DNA from: Arcobacteraceae bacterium
Lineage (GTDB): Bacteria; Campylobacterota; Campylobacteria; Campylobacterales; Arcobacteraceae
Direction: 5' to 3'
Assembly: GCA_023229945.1 (NCBI GenBank)
Contig: JALNYH010000003.1
Coordinates: 62,001-126,000 of the forward strand
DNA length: 64,000 bases
The translations under genes were made by a program, and so were the position numbers. The notes below the pieces were generated by a model that saw nothing but the letters and a program-made list of their open reading frames with translations, did not search any database and was not told the origin of the DNA. Below are positions 24,574 to 33,160 of the stretch, piece after piece; the first letter of the stretch is position 1, and each line of letters starts with the position of its first letter.

Positions 24574-25512
24574 ATGAAAAAAGAGTTGTTGTTTTCTTTT
24601 GCTTCACCATCAAGAGATGATTTGAATGTTTATGGATATAGATTTGGTGAAGAAAATTGTGACAAAAAGATAGCTATAGTATCTGGATTAAATGGTGAAG
24701 AGATATCTGGAGTTTTTGCATGTTCTCAGCTTGTTAGATTTTTGAACGAAAAGATAAGTCTTAATCCTAATTTTATAAATTGTGAGATTTTAGTAATACC
24801 TTCTGTAAATCATTTTGCATTAAATATGGGAAAACGCTTTTGGCCTTTGGATAATACTGATTTAAATGTTATGTTTCCAGGATATGACAAGGGTGAGACT
24901 ACCCAAAGAATTGCACATAAGTTATTTGAAGTAATAAAAGATTTTGAATATGGAATTATTTTGGAAGATAGAAAAGATAAGGCATCATGCTTGCCTTATG
25001 TGAAATTATTTGAAACAGGATATGAAGACACTCAAGGGGCAAAAGATTTTGGGCTAACTTTTATTCACAAAAAAGAAGTAGACCCCATAGATAGTGGTTC
25101 TTTGCTTTATAATTGGGGTGTATGGGAAGCTAAATGTTATTCTTTGGTATCTGGCAATAATAAACATCTTTTTAGGGATGATTCTCAAAATATTCTTGAT
25201 AGCTTAATCAGGTTTCTTACAAAGAAAAATGCGATAAATTTCAATATATTTGGTGGACAAGAGAGTTTTGTCATATCAAGAGAAAATATAGAAATTGTAA
25301 AAGCAAAAAATGCTGGAATTTTTAGACCATCAACTGTACCATCAGCAAGAGTTAAAAAAGGTGATATTTTAGGAATTATATATGATTCTTTAAATGGAGA
25401 AATTAAGGAAAAAATAATTGCACCATGTGATGGGCTTGTTACTTGTTTATATAGTTATCCACTTATTTTTGAACATACTGTTGCATTTAGGATTGCTAAG
25501 TTTGATAGTTGA
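24574..25512 (+). CDS. Aspartoacylase-like paralogue with the zinc site lost (predicted pseudoenzyme)
   Basis: 312 aa, same two-domain layout as the preceding protein, with matching landmarks along its length. The key residues have changed: SGIHGDE becomes SGLNGEE (metal His to Asn), DLNRVFPG becomes DLNVMFPG (substrate Arg lost), and IDIHSS becomes ILEDRKD (third ligand lost). The C-terminal barrel is kept (NAGIFRPSTVPSARVKKGDI). The gene is intact and tightly spaced, so it is likely a regulatory or structural partner of its active neighbour. The ATG lies one base after the previous stop. Confidence 0.85.
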   Translation: MKKELLFSFASPSRDDLNVYGYRFGEENCDKKIAIVSGLNGEEISGVFACSQLVRFLNEKISLNPNFINCEILVIPSVNHFALNMGKRFWPLDNTDLNVMFPGYDKGETTQRIAHKLFEVIKDFEYGIILEDRKDKASCLPYVKLFETGYEDTQGAKDFGLTFIHKKEVDPIDSGSLLYNWGVWEAKCYSLVSGNNKHLFRDDSQNILDSLIRFLTKKNAINFNIFGGQESFVISRENIEIVKAKNAGIFRPSTVPSARVKKGDILGIIYDSLNGEIKEKIIAPCDGLVTCLYSYPLIFEHTVAFRIAKFDS

Positions 25513-25831
25513 TGATAGAATTATAATAAAATTTAAAGAATTGATTGTTTCTCAGAAATTCTATGAAGCACATGAACTTTTAGAGGTTTATTGGTTTGCA
25601 AACAGACACGATAAATCTTGTGAAGTTAGAGTTATAAAAGGATTTATAAATGCTGCTGTTAGTTTTGAACTTTTTCAAAGAGGAAAAGTATCTCAAAGTG
25701 ATAAAGTATGGCAAAACTATTTACGGCTTGTTGTTTTGGAAGACCTTATCTATCATCCTAATATAGATGAATTAAAGGGTGTTAAGACTTTTTTAGATGA
25801 TTATAATGTTGAATTGAAAAATCCACTATAA
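25502..25831 (+). CDS. DUF309 family protein
   Basis: 109 aa. The family signature EAHELLEVYW is followed by GFINAAVSFEL, both part of a small helical bundle. TTG start at 25502 with AGGA upstream; it overlaps the end of the previous gene by 11 bases, like other joints in this operon. Function of DUF309 is unknown. Its 3' end overlaps the convergent GGDEF/EAL gene by six bases. Confidence 0.8.
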   Translation: MIVDDRIIIKFKELIVSQKFYEAHELLEVYWFANRHDKSCEVRVIKGFINAAVSFELFQRGKVSQSDKVWQNYLRLVVLEDLIYHPNIDELKGVKTFLDDYNVELKNPL

Positions 25832-28330
25832 AATATCCATCAAATCATCTATTCTCTTTGGTTTACAAAAATAAAACCCTTGACCATAATCAACATCCAA
25901 GCCAACCAATATATCTTCTTGTATTTTATCCTCAATCCCCTCGGCAACAGTCGTATATCCAAAGCTCTTAGAAATAGAAACAATTGCTTTTATAATGGTA
26001 TTATCATTATCTAGTTTAATATCATCAATAAATGATTTATCAATTTTTAAGATATCAATAGGTAGTTTTTGTATATAACTCATAGATGAATAACCTGTTC
26101 CAAAATCATCAATTAATATTTTAAAACCAGCTTTTCGTAATTTAAATAATGTATCATGAATATTATTTATATTTTTCATAATATGTGTTTCCGTGATTTC
26201 TAATCCAATATTTATTGGGTTGATATCTAGTTCTTTTGTAATATCTAATAATTTATTAGTAAATTTAGTATCTTTAAGCTGTATTGTTGATACATTTATT
26301 GTTATTAATTTTATGGTTTTTAGTTTTTTTTGTAAGATTTTGAAATCCATACAAGCTTGCCTAAAGACAAAAAGACCAATTTTATTAATTAATCCAGCTT
26401 CTTCAGCTATGTGTATGAATTTATTTGGTTCTATTTCACCTAATTTTACATTTGACCATCTCAAAAGTGCTTCAATACTAAAAATTGTTTTTGTTTTTAC
26501 ATCGTATTTAGGCTGATACACAACATATAATTCATTATTATCTAATGCACTTAATAAAGATTGTTCTATATTAAGTCTAGTATGAACAGTAGTAGATAAC
26601 TCAGAATTATAGTAATAATATCTATTCTTGCCATCATGTTTTGCCTTATACATTGCAGTATCAGCATGCTTTAAAAGTGTCATCAAATCTTCACCATCTT
26701 GAGGATATCTTGCAACCCCAATACTAAGCCCAATATGTAGCGAATGATCTTCTATATGTAATGGCTCATTGATTGTCTTAATAAGCTTGTTTGCTATCAA
26801 ATCAATATAGTCCTTATCTTGTGAATATTCTATAGCAATAGCAAATTCATCACCACCTATTCTGAAAATATGATCAGTGTCTCTTAGTATATGTCTAAAT
26901 CTTTTTGTAACAGCTTGTAATAGTAAGTCACCGATATCATGACCCAATGCATCGTTGATAGTTTTGAATCCATCCAAATCCATAAAAAATATAGCTAAGT
27001 TCGTTTTATTTATTTTAGCTTCATTAAGTAATATATTGACATTTTTCTCTAAACTTCTTCTGTTTGGTAATAATGTTAAACTATCATGATATGCCAAAAA
27101 TTCAACTTTTTCTTGTTCGTTTATATAATCTGTTACATTCAGTTTAATAGCAAGATAACCGTTTATTTTATCATCTTCTATAATTGGTGTGATAGAGGCT
27201 GTTTCATAATAAATATTACCATTTTTATCTATATTTATAAACTCTCCATGCCATTTCTCTCCCTTATCCAATATGTCATTCATATTACTATAAAACTCTT
27301 TTGGCATTTGATCTGATTTTAAAATATTTGGATTTTTTCCTAATGCTTCTTTTTTTGAATAGCCAGTAATTTTTTCAAAGGCTTCATTTACATATGTGAT
27401 TCGTCTATCTTTATCTGTCATTACTATAGAGTTATCACTATTCTCAACTGCATATCTAAATGATTTCAACTCTTTTTTGGTTTTTAATGATTTTAAATAT
27501 ACTAAAATTAATAAAACAAAAAGTATAGTAGTAATAATAAATATTGATAATGACATATTTTGTTGTGAATCAATATTTGTTTGATACTCTTTTTTTAGTG
27601 CTAACTCTATAGATTCTAAAATAAATTTAATATTAATATTATCATACTCTTTTCTTATATGATTTATTCTAATTATATCACTAAGTGTTGAATGGTATTT
27701 AAGATACAAGAAGTCAAATTCGTGAGTTTTGTATTTGTTTTTTAAGGATATTAGATTATTGCTATCTTTTTGAATGGTAGTTTCATCTAATTCAATATTT
27801 ATAAAAATCTTGAATAAATTGTTTATTGCCGTATCAAGCAAAAAAATATTATTTTTATCTAAATCATAATATTTCTTTTTGATGCTTTTTGTTAGTTCAA
27901 TTATATAGTTCAAAGATCCTACAATAGAAGCATTGTGCGACTTAAAGTATTCAATTTGTTCATGTTTTTTAATCCATTGTGCCTGTAAGAGTTCTAATGG
28001 TTCAATTAGATTATCACTATATTTTTCTAAAACTTGCTCATTATTTAGTTTCTCAATATACGAATAAAATTGATCTATTTTGGTAACAACACCGTCGTAG
28101 TTAATAAAATTAGCTTGTTGAGACATTAGGTTATCAAAATCAGTATCTAATATTTTTAATTCATTGATTATTGATTGTTGATTACTATAATCTCTTATTT
28201 TTGTAGTTATATCGGTTAAATTATAAATAAGTAATATTAGAAATATTATAAATAACAATAAAATCATTAAAACAGGGTCTAGGAATCTTATAATTTTTGT
28301 AATATTCTTATTGTTTTTAGTGTTAATCAT
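25826..28330 (-). CDS. Membrane-bound PAS-GGDEF-EAL cyclic-di-GMP protein
   Basis: 834 aa. Two membrane helices (about residues 16-36 and 255-275) flank a periplasmic helical sensor of about 220 residues. Then come a PAS domain, a GGDEF domain with IGGDEFAI and an RxxD inhibitory site (RDTD, five residues before GGDEF), and an EAL domain with EALLRW, ITETH, DDFGTGYSS, LKIDKSF and AEGIED. Both catalytic domains look competent, so the protein could make or degrade c-di-GMP. Its ATG overlaps the stop of the cytochrome c peroxidase gene by four bases, so the two are co-transcribed. Confidence 0.93.
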   Translation of the reverse strand: MINTKNNKNITKIIRFLDPVLMILLLFIIFLILLIYNLTDITTKIRDYSNQQSIINELKILDTDFDNLMSQQANFINYDGVVTKIDQFYSYIEKLNNEQVLEKYSDNLIEPLELLQAQWIKKHEQIEYFKSHNASIVGSLNYIIELTKSIKKKYYDLDKNNIFLLDTAINNLFKIFINIELDETTIQKDSNNLISLKNKYKTHEFDFLYLKYHSTLSDIIRINHIRKEYDNINIKFILESIELALKKEYQTNIDSQQNMSLSIFIITTILFVLLILVYLKSLKTKKELKSFRYAVENSDNSIVMTDKDRRITYVNEAFEKITGYSKKEALGKNPNILKSDQMPKEFYSNMNDILDKGEKWHGEFINIDKNGNIYYETASITPIIEDDKINGYLAIKLNVTDYINEQEKVEFLAYHDSLTLLPNRRSLEKNVNILLNEAKINKTNLAIFFMDLDGFKTINDALGHDIGDLLLQAVTKRFRHILRDTDHIFRIGGDEFAIAIEYSQDKDYIDLIANKLIKTINEPLHIEDHSLHIGLSIGVARYPQDGEDLMTLLKHADTAMYKAKHDGKNRYYYYNSELSTTVHTRLNIEQSLLSALDNNELYVVYQPKYDVKTKTIFSIEALLRWSNVKLGEIEPNKFIHIAEEAGLINKIGLFVFRQACMDFKILQKKLKTIKLITINVSTIQLKDTKFTNKLLDITKELDINPINIGLEITETHIMKNINNIHDTLFKLRKAGFKILIDDFGTGYSSMSYIQKLPIDILKIDKSFIDDIKLDNDNTIIKAIVSISKSFGYTTVAEGIEDKIQEDILVGLDVDYGQGFYFCKPKRIDDLMDIL

Positions 28331-29226
28331 ATTTTTGGTAGTTCCCCAGTTAGAGATTTTAGGAAATCAGTTATTTTTAAAACTTCATTTTCTGTTAATG
28401 TTTTGCCTAATTGGAAATGAGACATAAATTTAACAACATCTTCTAGTTTTTCTATCTGTCCATTATGTAAATATGGTGAAGTTAATTCTATATTTCTTAG
28501 AGTAGGGACTTTAAAAAAATATTTATCATATGGATTCTTTGTTACGCTGAACCTTCCCATTGAGTCACTTTTTACTTCCCCAATGACTCCAAACTTGGCA
28601 TATAGATTGCCACCAATATTGATACCATGGTGACATGATATACAACCATGAGATTTAAATAATGCATATCCATCTTTTTGATTTTGGGTAATAGCATTAT
28701 TATCTCCCCTTAAAAAGTTGTCAAAAGGAGAATTTGGAGTAATTAAACTTTTTTCAAATTCTGCTATGGCATCAGTAATATTCTCTTTTGTAACGCCATC
28801 TTTATATATAGCTTTAAAAAGCTTGTGATATTCTGTGGATTTTAATATCTCCACAATGTTGTCAATATTATGACCCATTTCAACAGGGTTTTCAATTGGA
28901 CCAATAGCTTGTTCTTGAAGATTTTTTGCTCTGCCATCCCAAAATTGTACGAAATTAAATGTAGAATTAAATACTGTTGGTGTATTGATATTACCGATTT
29001 GTCCATTAATTCCAAATGACATAGGAAGGCCATCTGCTCCACCCATATCCATTCTATGACATGTGGCACAAGATATTGTATTGTCTTTTGATAATATAGT
29101 ATCAAAAAAAAGTTTTGAACCTAAAGCAACTTTTTTATTATCCGTGGTGATTTTAAGTGGTATCGGTGATATAGGCTCAGAATAAGATAATGAAAAAATT
29201 AGAAAAATGTAAATTAAATGTTTCAC
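28327..29226 (-). CDS. Dihaem cytochrome c peroxidase (CcpA/MauG family)
   Basis: 299 aa, GTG start. Signal peptide (residues 1-16), then two CxxCH haem sites: CATCH at 53-57 and CISCH near residue 196. MDMGGADG after the first haem and PTLRNIELTSPYLHNGQ in the second half are family marks. It reduces hydrogen peroxide in the periplasm with electrons from cytochrome c. It sits first in an operon with the GGDEF/EAL sensor. A TATAAT box on the minus strand (29256-29261) lies about 30 bp upstream. Confidence 0.92.
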   Translation of the reverse strand: MKHLIYIFLIFSLSYSEPISPIPLKITTDNKKVALGSKLFFDTILSKDNTISCATCHRMDMGGADGLPMSFGINGQIGNINTPTVFNSTFNFVQFWDGRAKNLQEQAIGPIENPVEMGHNIDNIVEILKSTEYHKLFKAIYKDGVTKENITDAIAEFEKSLITPNSPFDNFLRGDNNAITQNQKDGYALFKSHGCISCHHGINIGGNLYAKFGVIGEVKSDSMGRFSVTKNPYDKYFFKVPTLRNIELTSPYLHNGQIEKLEDVVKFMSHFQLGKTLTENEVLKITDFLKSLTGELPKI

Positions 29227-29549
29227 TTTTGTACCTATGATAAAATATGCTTACAATTATAGCATATAAAATATGAATAACAACTTTTATACACTATAAA
29301 AACAATTTGGAATTATTATTGATATTGTCGGAAATTTAAGAAGATAAAATGAAGTTTTGTTTATTTCAAATATTTAATTTCGTTAAATAGGACAAAAATA
29401 TTAAAAAAATGACTATTCTTACATAATTTAGACATTTATAAATTTAGTTTTATGACATATATTCAATAATAAATTCATAAAAATTTAAGTTTGAGTGCGA
29501 TAAGATATAGGCTTTAAGAAATTCTTTCAAAATAATATACGGAGATACA
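29227..29549. promoter_or_regulatory. Divergent intergenic region with promoters for the peroxidase and the 29550 gene
   Basis: 323 bp without a gene. On the minus strand TATAAT (29256-29261) serves the peroxidase. On the plus strand TAAAAATT (29478-29485) and TGCGATAA (29496-29503) resemble a sigma-28 (FliA) promoter with near-normal spacing, about 45 bp before the ATG at 29550. The middle is AT-rich with no clear ORF or repeat. Confidence 0.4.
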
Positions 29550-30611
29550 ATGCAAGTTATACATACAGCTGGTACTTATAAAACACAACAAACAATTTGT
29601 GCAAAATCAATAGAAACTATGACACAGTTTAATATTGCATATTATGAAAAAAGAGACCCTGCTGATATAACTTATGACGAATATAAAACTTTTACAAAAG
29701 ATAATATAGAACAGCTTTATCCAAAAGATACAATGCCAAAAGAAAATGAAAAGGCAAATTCTTTATTAATAATGGTAATAGGGACTGATGATGAAATACT
29801 AAATAAAGTTTTATTTGATAAAGAAATTCAATCGTATAATTCAGAATTTGCAAAAAAAACTTCACAAATGATGAAAGAAATAGCAGTATCTAAAAATGAA
29901 AAAACTATTTCAGCAGAGGAATTATTCCAAGTCTTTGAATATAATAAACAAGACGCTCAAGTACTCATCGACCATTATGGATATACTCCAGAAGACAAAC
30001 AGTATCAATATATGCAATCAATGATTTCTTATGAAGAAAGCATTAAGAAAGAATATGAAAAAAGAGTTCAAGAGAAGAATTCTATACTTGCTAGCTATAC
30101 AAACAATAATCAAGCTACTCAAAATAGTATTGCAAAAGCACAAGAAGAGAAAAATGAACAAGAAAAGATAGAAAAACAAAATAGTACCAAAGCTTTAGAA
30201 GAAGAAAGTGACGAAGATGGTAGAGAAACTCTTAGAAGACTTATGGAAGATATAAGATCAGTACTTCGTACAGGATTTACTGTTTCAGAATTAGAATATA
30301 TAGAAAAACTTCTTGAGGAAATTAGAAAACTTATTAGTGAAAAAGAAGAAGGAAATGATAATATTTCTGATTCTGATATAGAAAAACTCATTAAGGCTAT
30401 TGAAAAAGAACTTCTTGTGTTGGAAAAGAAGATTAATGGTGTAGTGATAATTGAAAAGGATGATGAGCCTAATTCAAATGATAATGAAACTTCGTTCAAT
30501 CAAAGTGATACTGATTTTGAGTTAAGATTAGATGTGATACAAAAGAAATTAGATAATATGAAAAATGGAAAAGATACGCAGTCAATAGATAAAACAAAAG
30601 AAGATGATTAA
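29550..30611 (+). CDS. Hypothetical acidic coiled-coil protein, no signal peptide
   Basis: 353 aa, a family I do not recognise. The N-terminal 150 residues look folded. Residues 160-300 are strongly charged and predicted coiled coil (SEKEEGNDNISDSDIEKLIK and the like). The tail is Asp/Asn-rich and probably disordered. No signal peptide and no membrane helix; only one cysteine (Cys18). A possible sigma-28-type promoter lies upstream. Proteins with this profile in Campylobacterota are sometimes exported by the flagellar system, but no export signal can be verified. The gene ends before two tRNA genes on the other strand. Confidence 0.75.
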   Translation: MQVIHTAGTYKTQQTICAKSIETMTQFNIAYYEKRDPADITYDEYKTFTKDNIEQLYPKDTMPKENEKANSLLIMVIGTDDEILNKVLFDKEIQSYNSEFAKKTSQMMKEIAVSKNEKTISAEELFQVFEYNKQDAQVLIDHYGYTPEDKQYQYMQSMISYEESIKKEYEKRVQEKNSILASYTNNNQATQNSIAKAQEEKNEQEKIEKQNSTKALEEESDEDGRETLRRLMEDIRSVLRTGFTVSELEYIEKLLEEIRKLISEKEEGNDNISDSDIEKLIKAIEKELLVLEKKINGVVIIEKDDEPNSNDNETSFNQSDTDFELRLDVIQKKLDNMKNGKDTQSIDKTKEDD

Positions 30612-30670
30612 AATTACTATGTGAGGAATTATATTATATTTGACTATTGTCTATATATAGATATGTAAGG

Positions 30671-30745
<75 letters not shown>

Positions 30746-30771
30746 ATGAATTTTATCTATTTTAAAAAAGG

Positions 30772-30846
<75 letters not shown>

Positions 30847-30868
30847 TTACTTAAATAAATAGGGTGGA

Positions 30869-30897
30869 ATTATAGTAAAAAAAACCTTTTTTGTCAA
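30869..30897 (-). promoter_or_regulatory. Consensus sigma-70 promoter for the tRNA-Asn pair
   Basis: On the minus strand TTGACA (30897-30892), a 17-bp spacer, then TATAAT (30874-30869). Both hexamers are perfect. The predicted start is about 15 bases before the first tRNA. Confidence 0.85.
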
Positions 30898-30914
30898 GTG
30901 TATTCGGGCTAAAT

Positions 30915-31853
30915 TCATAAAATTCTATAAAATTTAACACCGCAATTATCTATAGTTTCAACTTTTTGTTGAAGTATGAGTTGTGATAAATTTTCTTGAC
31001 TAGCTTTATTGAAAGTGTGTTCTATATCATACTCACTCAAAGCTCTTCGTGAGAGTAAAGTCAATATCTCTTCATTTGAATAATATTCCTCAAATATAGG
31101 GCGATTTTTGTATGCGATATTTATATATGGATAATTTAATTTTTTAGATAAGCTTTCTAGTTCTTCGTAGCTTACAGGATTGACCTTATAAGCAGGAGGT
31201 CTATCAATGGTGCCAATATCAACTCTGTTTGGTTTTATTTTTGATAAAGCATCACGAAGTAGGGCGATTTCACTTTCTTTATTGTTTAGAGTATCTACAA
31301 AAAGTATCTCTATAATTAGCTGATTTTTAAATTTACTTCTAAAATCTACCATTCCAGATACAATCTTATTTATTTGAATACTTTTATCAGAACGATCCAA
31401 CTTAGTAAAGCACTCTTTTGATACACAATCAAGTGAAAGTTTTACTATATCAATATCTTGGAGTGCTTCTTGAATCTCGTGATTGTAAATAGTACTACCA
31501 TTTGAAAGTATAAGAAGCTTTGAATTGTTTTTGATTTTATTTAGCTCAATAACCAGCTCTTTTAATAGTGGATACAAGGTAGGTTCACCATTTGCTGTAA
31601 TAGTGAGAACATCTATTTTTGTATGAGTATGCAAAATTTTTTCTTTGACAGCATTTACAAGCTCTTCAACAGTTGGAAATTTTGTCATCTTATCAACAGT
31701 TTTTGCAGCTTTTAATTCACAATAAAGGCAATCAAAGTTACATTGTTTTATATCTGGTGACAAATCAATTCCTAGACTTACTCCAAATCTTCTTGAAGGA
31801 ACAGGTCCGAAAGTTAGGTTGGTTGGTGGATTGACTTTTTGTGAATTTGGCAT
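30915..31853 (-). CDS. Radical SAM protein (COG0731 type)
   Basis: 312 aa. N-terminal FGPVPSRRFGVSLGIDL and the cluster motif CNFDCLYC (CxxxCxxC) mark a radical SAM enzyme related to the wybutosine-type COG0731 group. GEPTLYP and LSNGSTI follow as SAM-binding strands. The C-terminal third is a small helical domain. The substrate is unknown. GAGG precedes the ATG. It is the last gene of a long minus-strand series from gyrA. Confidence 0.88.
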   Translation of the reverse strand: MPNSQKVNPPTNLTFGPVPSRRFGVSLGIDLSPDIKQCNFDCLYCELKAAKTVDKMTKFPTVEELVNAVKEKILHTHTKIDVLTITANGEPTLYPLLKELVIELNKIKNNSKLLILSNGSTIYNHEIQEALQDIDIVKLSLDCVSKECFTKLDRSDKSIQINKIVSGMVDFRSKFKNQLIIEILFVDTLNNKESEIALLRDALSKIKPNRVDIGTIDRPPAYKVNPVSYEELESLSKKLNYPYINIAYKNRPIFEEYYSNEEILTLLSRRALSEYDIEHTFNKASQENLSQLILQQKVETIDNCGVKFYRIL

Positions 31854-31871
31854 TTTTACCTCAAAAAAGAT

Positions 31872-31996
31872 TAATTAACTAATAACTAACAATTAATAAC
31901 TAATAACTTAGGTGTGGCTTTGCCACAATTATATTTTTAACTCATCGCTTTAGCGATACAACAATTGTTAGTTATTCATTATTAGTTGTTAGTTTA
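31872..31996. repeat. Inverted heptad arrays (TAA word) around two small hairpins
   Basis: Left arm: TAA at 31880, 31887, 31894 and 31901. Right arm: TTA at 31968, 31982 and 31989, with TTC at 31975. Between them lie GTGGC-TTT-GCCAC (31913-31925) and ATCGCT-TT-AGCGAT (31944-31957). The whole unit, read on the other strand, has the same order as the 39059-39170 element. It fills the space between hemE and the radical SAM gene. Confidence 0.7.
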
Positions 31997-32027
31997 GTAA
32001 AAAATAGTTGTTGCTATTTTTTACTAA
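31994..32027 (-). terminator. hemE: 14-bp perfect hairpin overlapping the hemE stop codon
   Basis: TTAGTAAAAAATAG (31994-32007) pairs perfectly with CTATTTTTTACTAA (32014-32027) around a 6-base loop. The hemE stop codon (32016-32014) is inside the stem. On the minus strand the second arm contains six T residues, so it could terminate or stabilise the hemE transcript. Confidence 0.5.
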
Positions 32028-33060
32028 CTCTCTGGCACTCTTTTACAAAGTGAATAGCATTTTCTACTGGTACATCAGGAAGTATTCCGTGACCAAGGTT
32101 GAAAATATGACCCTCGCCTTGCATAATACTTTGTATTCCTTCTACGCATTTTGTAGTTGATTCTTTATCATATAGTCTACATGGCTCCATATTTCCTTGA
32201 AGTACATATTTGCTTCCAAGTTTTTCTTTAGCCATTGCCATAGGAGTACCCCAATCAACTCCAAATACATCAAAGTTCCCATAAACTAAACCTCTCTCAA
32301 TAAATGCAGAGATTCCTTTAGGGAACATTATTACCGGAATATGCGGATATTTTGTTTTTAGGTATTCAGCTATTTCTACCATATATTTCCAGCTAAATTC
32401 ATCATATTTAGATGGTTCTATCGCAGCTGCCCATGAGTCAAATATCTGAACCACATCAACACCACTTTGTATTTGTTTTTCCATATAAAACTTCACAACT
32501 TCTGTAACTTTTTGCAATATTTTATGAAGTAGGGCAGGGTTAGAGTACATCATTTTTTTGCAAATGTTATAAGTTTTTGTCCCTTGACCTTCTATCATGT
32601 AAGTTGCTAAAGTCCAAGGAGCTCCAGTAAAACCTATAAGTGCTTTTTCATCACCTCTAGCATCTAGTTGCTCTTTTAAAAGTTTGATAGTATCATATAC
32701 ATAAGTTAATTTATCAGCTGCTGCTTCTCCACCTAAAAGTGCATCAACATCGGCTTCAGTTTTTACAGGTTTTTCAAATACTGGACCTTCACCAGCAAGA
32801 AACTCTAATTTCATACCCATTTCATTTGGAATTACTAGAATATCACTAAATAAAATAGCGGCATCAACACCAACTATATCAAGTGGTTGTATAGTTACTT
32901 CCGCTGCAAGTGCTGGATTGTGACATAGATTTAAAAAATTCCCAGCTTGTTTTCTAACTTCCATATATTCTGGAAGATATCTTCCCGCTTGTCTCATCAT
33001 CCATACAGGAGTATATGGAGTTGGTTTTCTCAAACACGCATCTACAAAAATTTTTGACAT
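32014..33060 (-). CDS. hemE: Uroporphyrinogen decarboxylase
   Basis: Decarboxylates uroporphyrinogen III to coproporphyrinogen III in haem synthesis. 348 aa. The N-terminal signature PVWMMRQAGRYLPEY holds the substrate-binding arginines. ILFSDILVIP, GFTGAPWTLATYM, IFDSWA and GHGILPDVPVEN are further family blocks. AAGGAATATAA precedes the ATG. Fits a haem-requiring organism with the cytochromes seen elsewhere. Confidence 0.97.
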   Translation of the reverse strand: MSKIFVDACLRKPTPYTPVWMMRQAGRYLPEYMEVRKQAGNFLNLCHNPALAAEVTIQPLDIVGVDAAILFSDILVIPNEMGMKLEFLAGEGPVFEKPVKTEADVDALLGGEAAADKLTYVYDTIKLLKEQLDARGDEKALIGFTGAPWTLATYMIEGQGTKTYNICKKMMYSNPALLHKILQKVTEVVKFYMEKQIQSGVDVVQIFDSWAAAIEPSKYDEFSWKYMVEIAEYLKTKYPHIPVIMFPKGISAFIERGLVYGNFDVFGVDWGTPMAMAKEKLGSKYVLQGNMEPCRLYDKESTTKCVEGIQSIMQGEGHIFNLGHGILPDVPVENAIHFVKECQRVSKK

Positions 33061-33077
33061 TTATATTCCTTGTTTAG

Positions 33078-33160
33078 AGGTACTAAGGTACTGAGGTACT
33101 AAGGTACTGAGTTTTAAAAGTCTCAGTATCTTAGTCACTAAGCACTCAGTAACTTCTTTT
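33078..33160. repeat. 8-bp-pitch inverted arrays (AGGTACTR / CTCAGTNN words)
   Basis: Left arm: four exact octads at 33078, 33086, 33094 and 33102, alternating AGGTACTA and AGGTACTG. Right arm: CTCAGT- or CTTAGT-type units at 33122, 33130, 33138 (seven bases) and 33145. The arms are imperfect reverse complements with a 10-base AT loop. It lies between UPF0114 and hemE. Confidence 0.7.
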
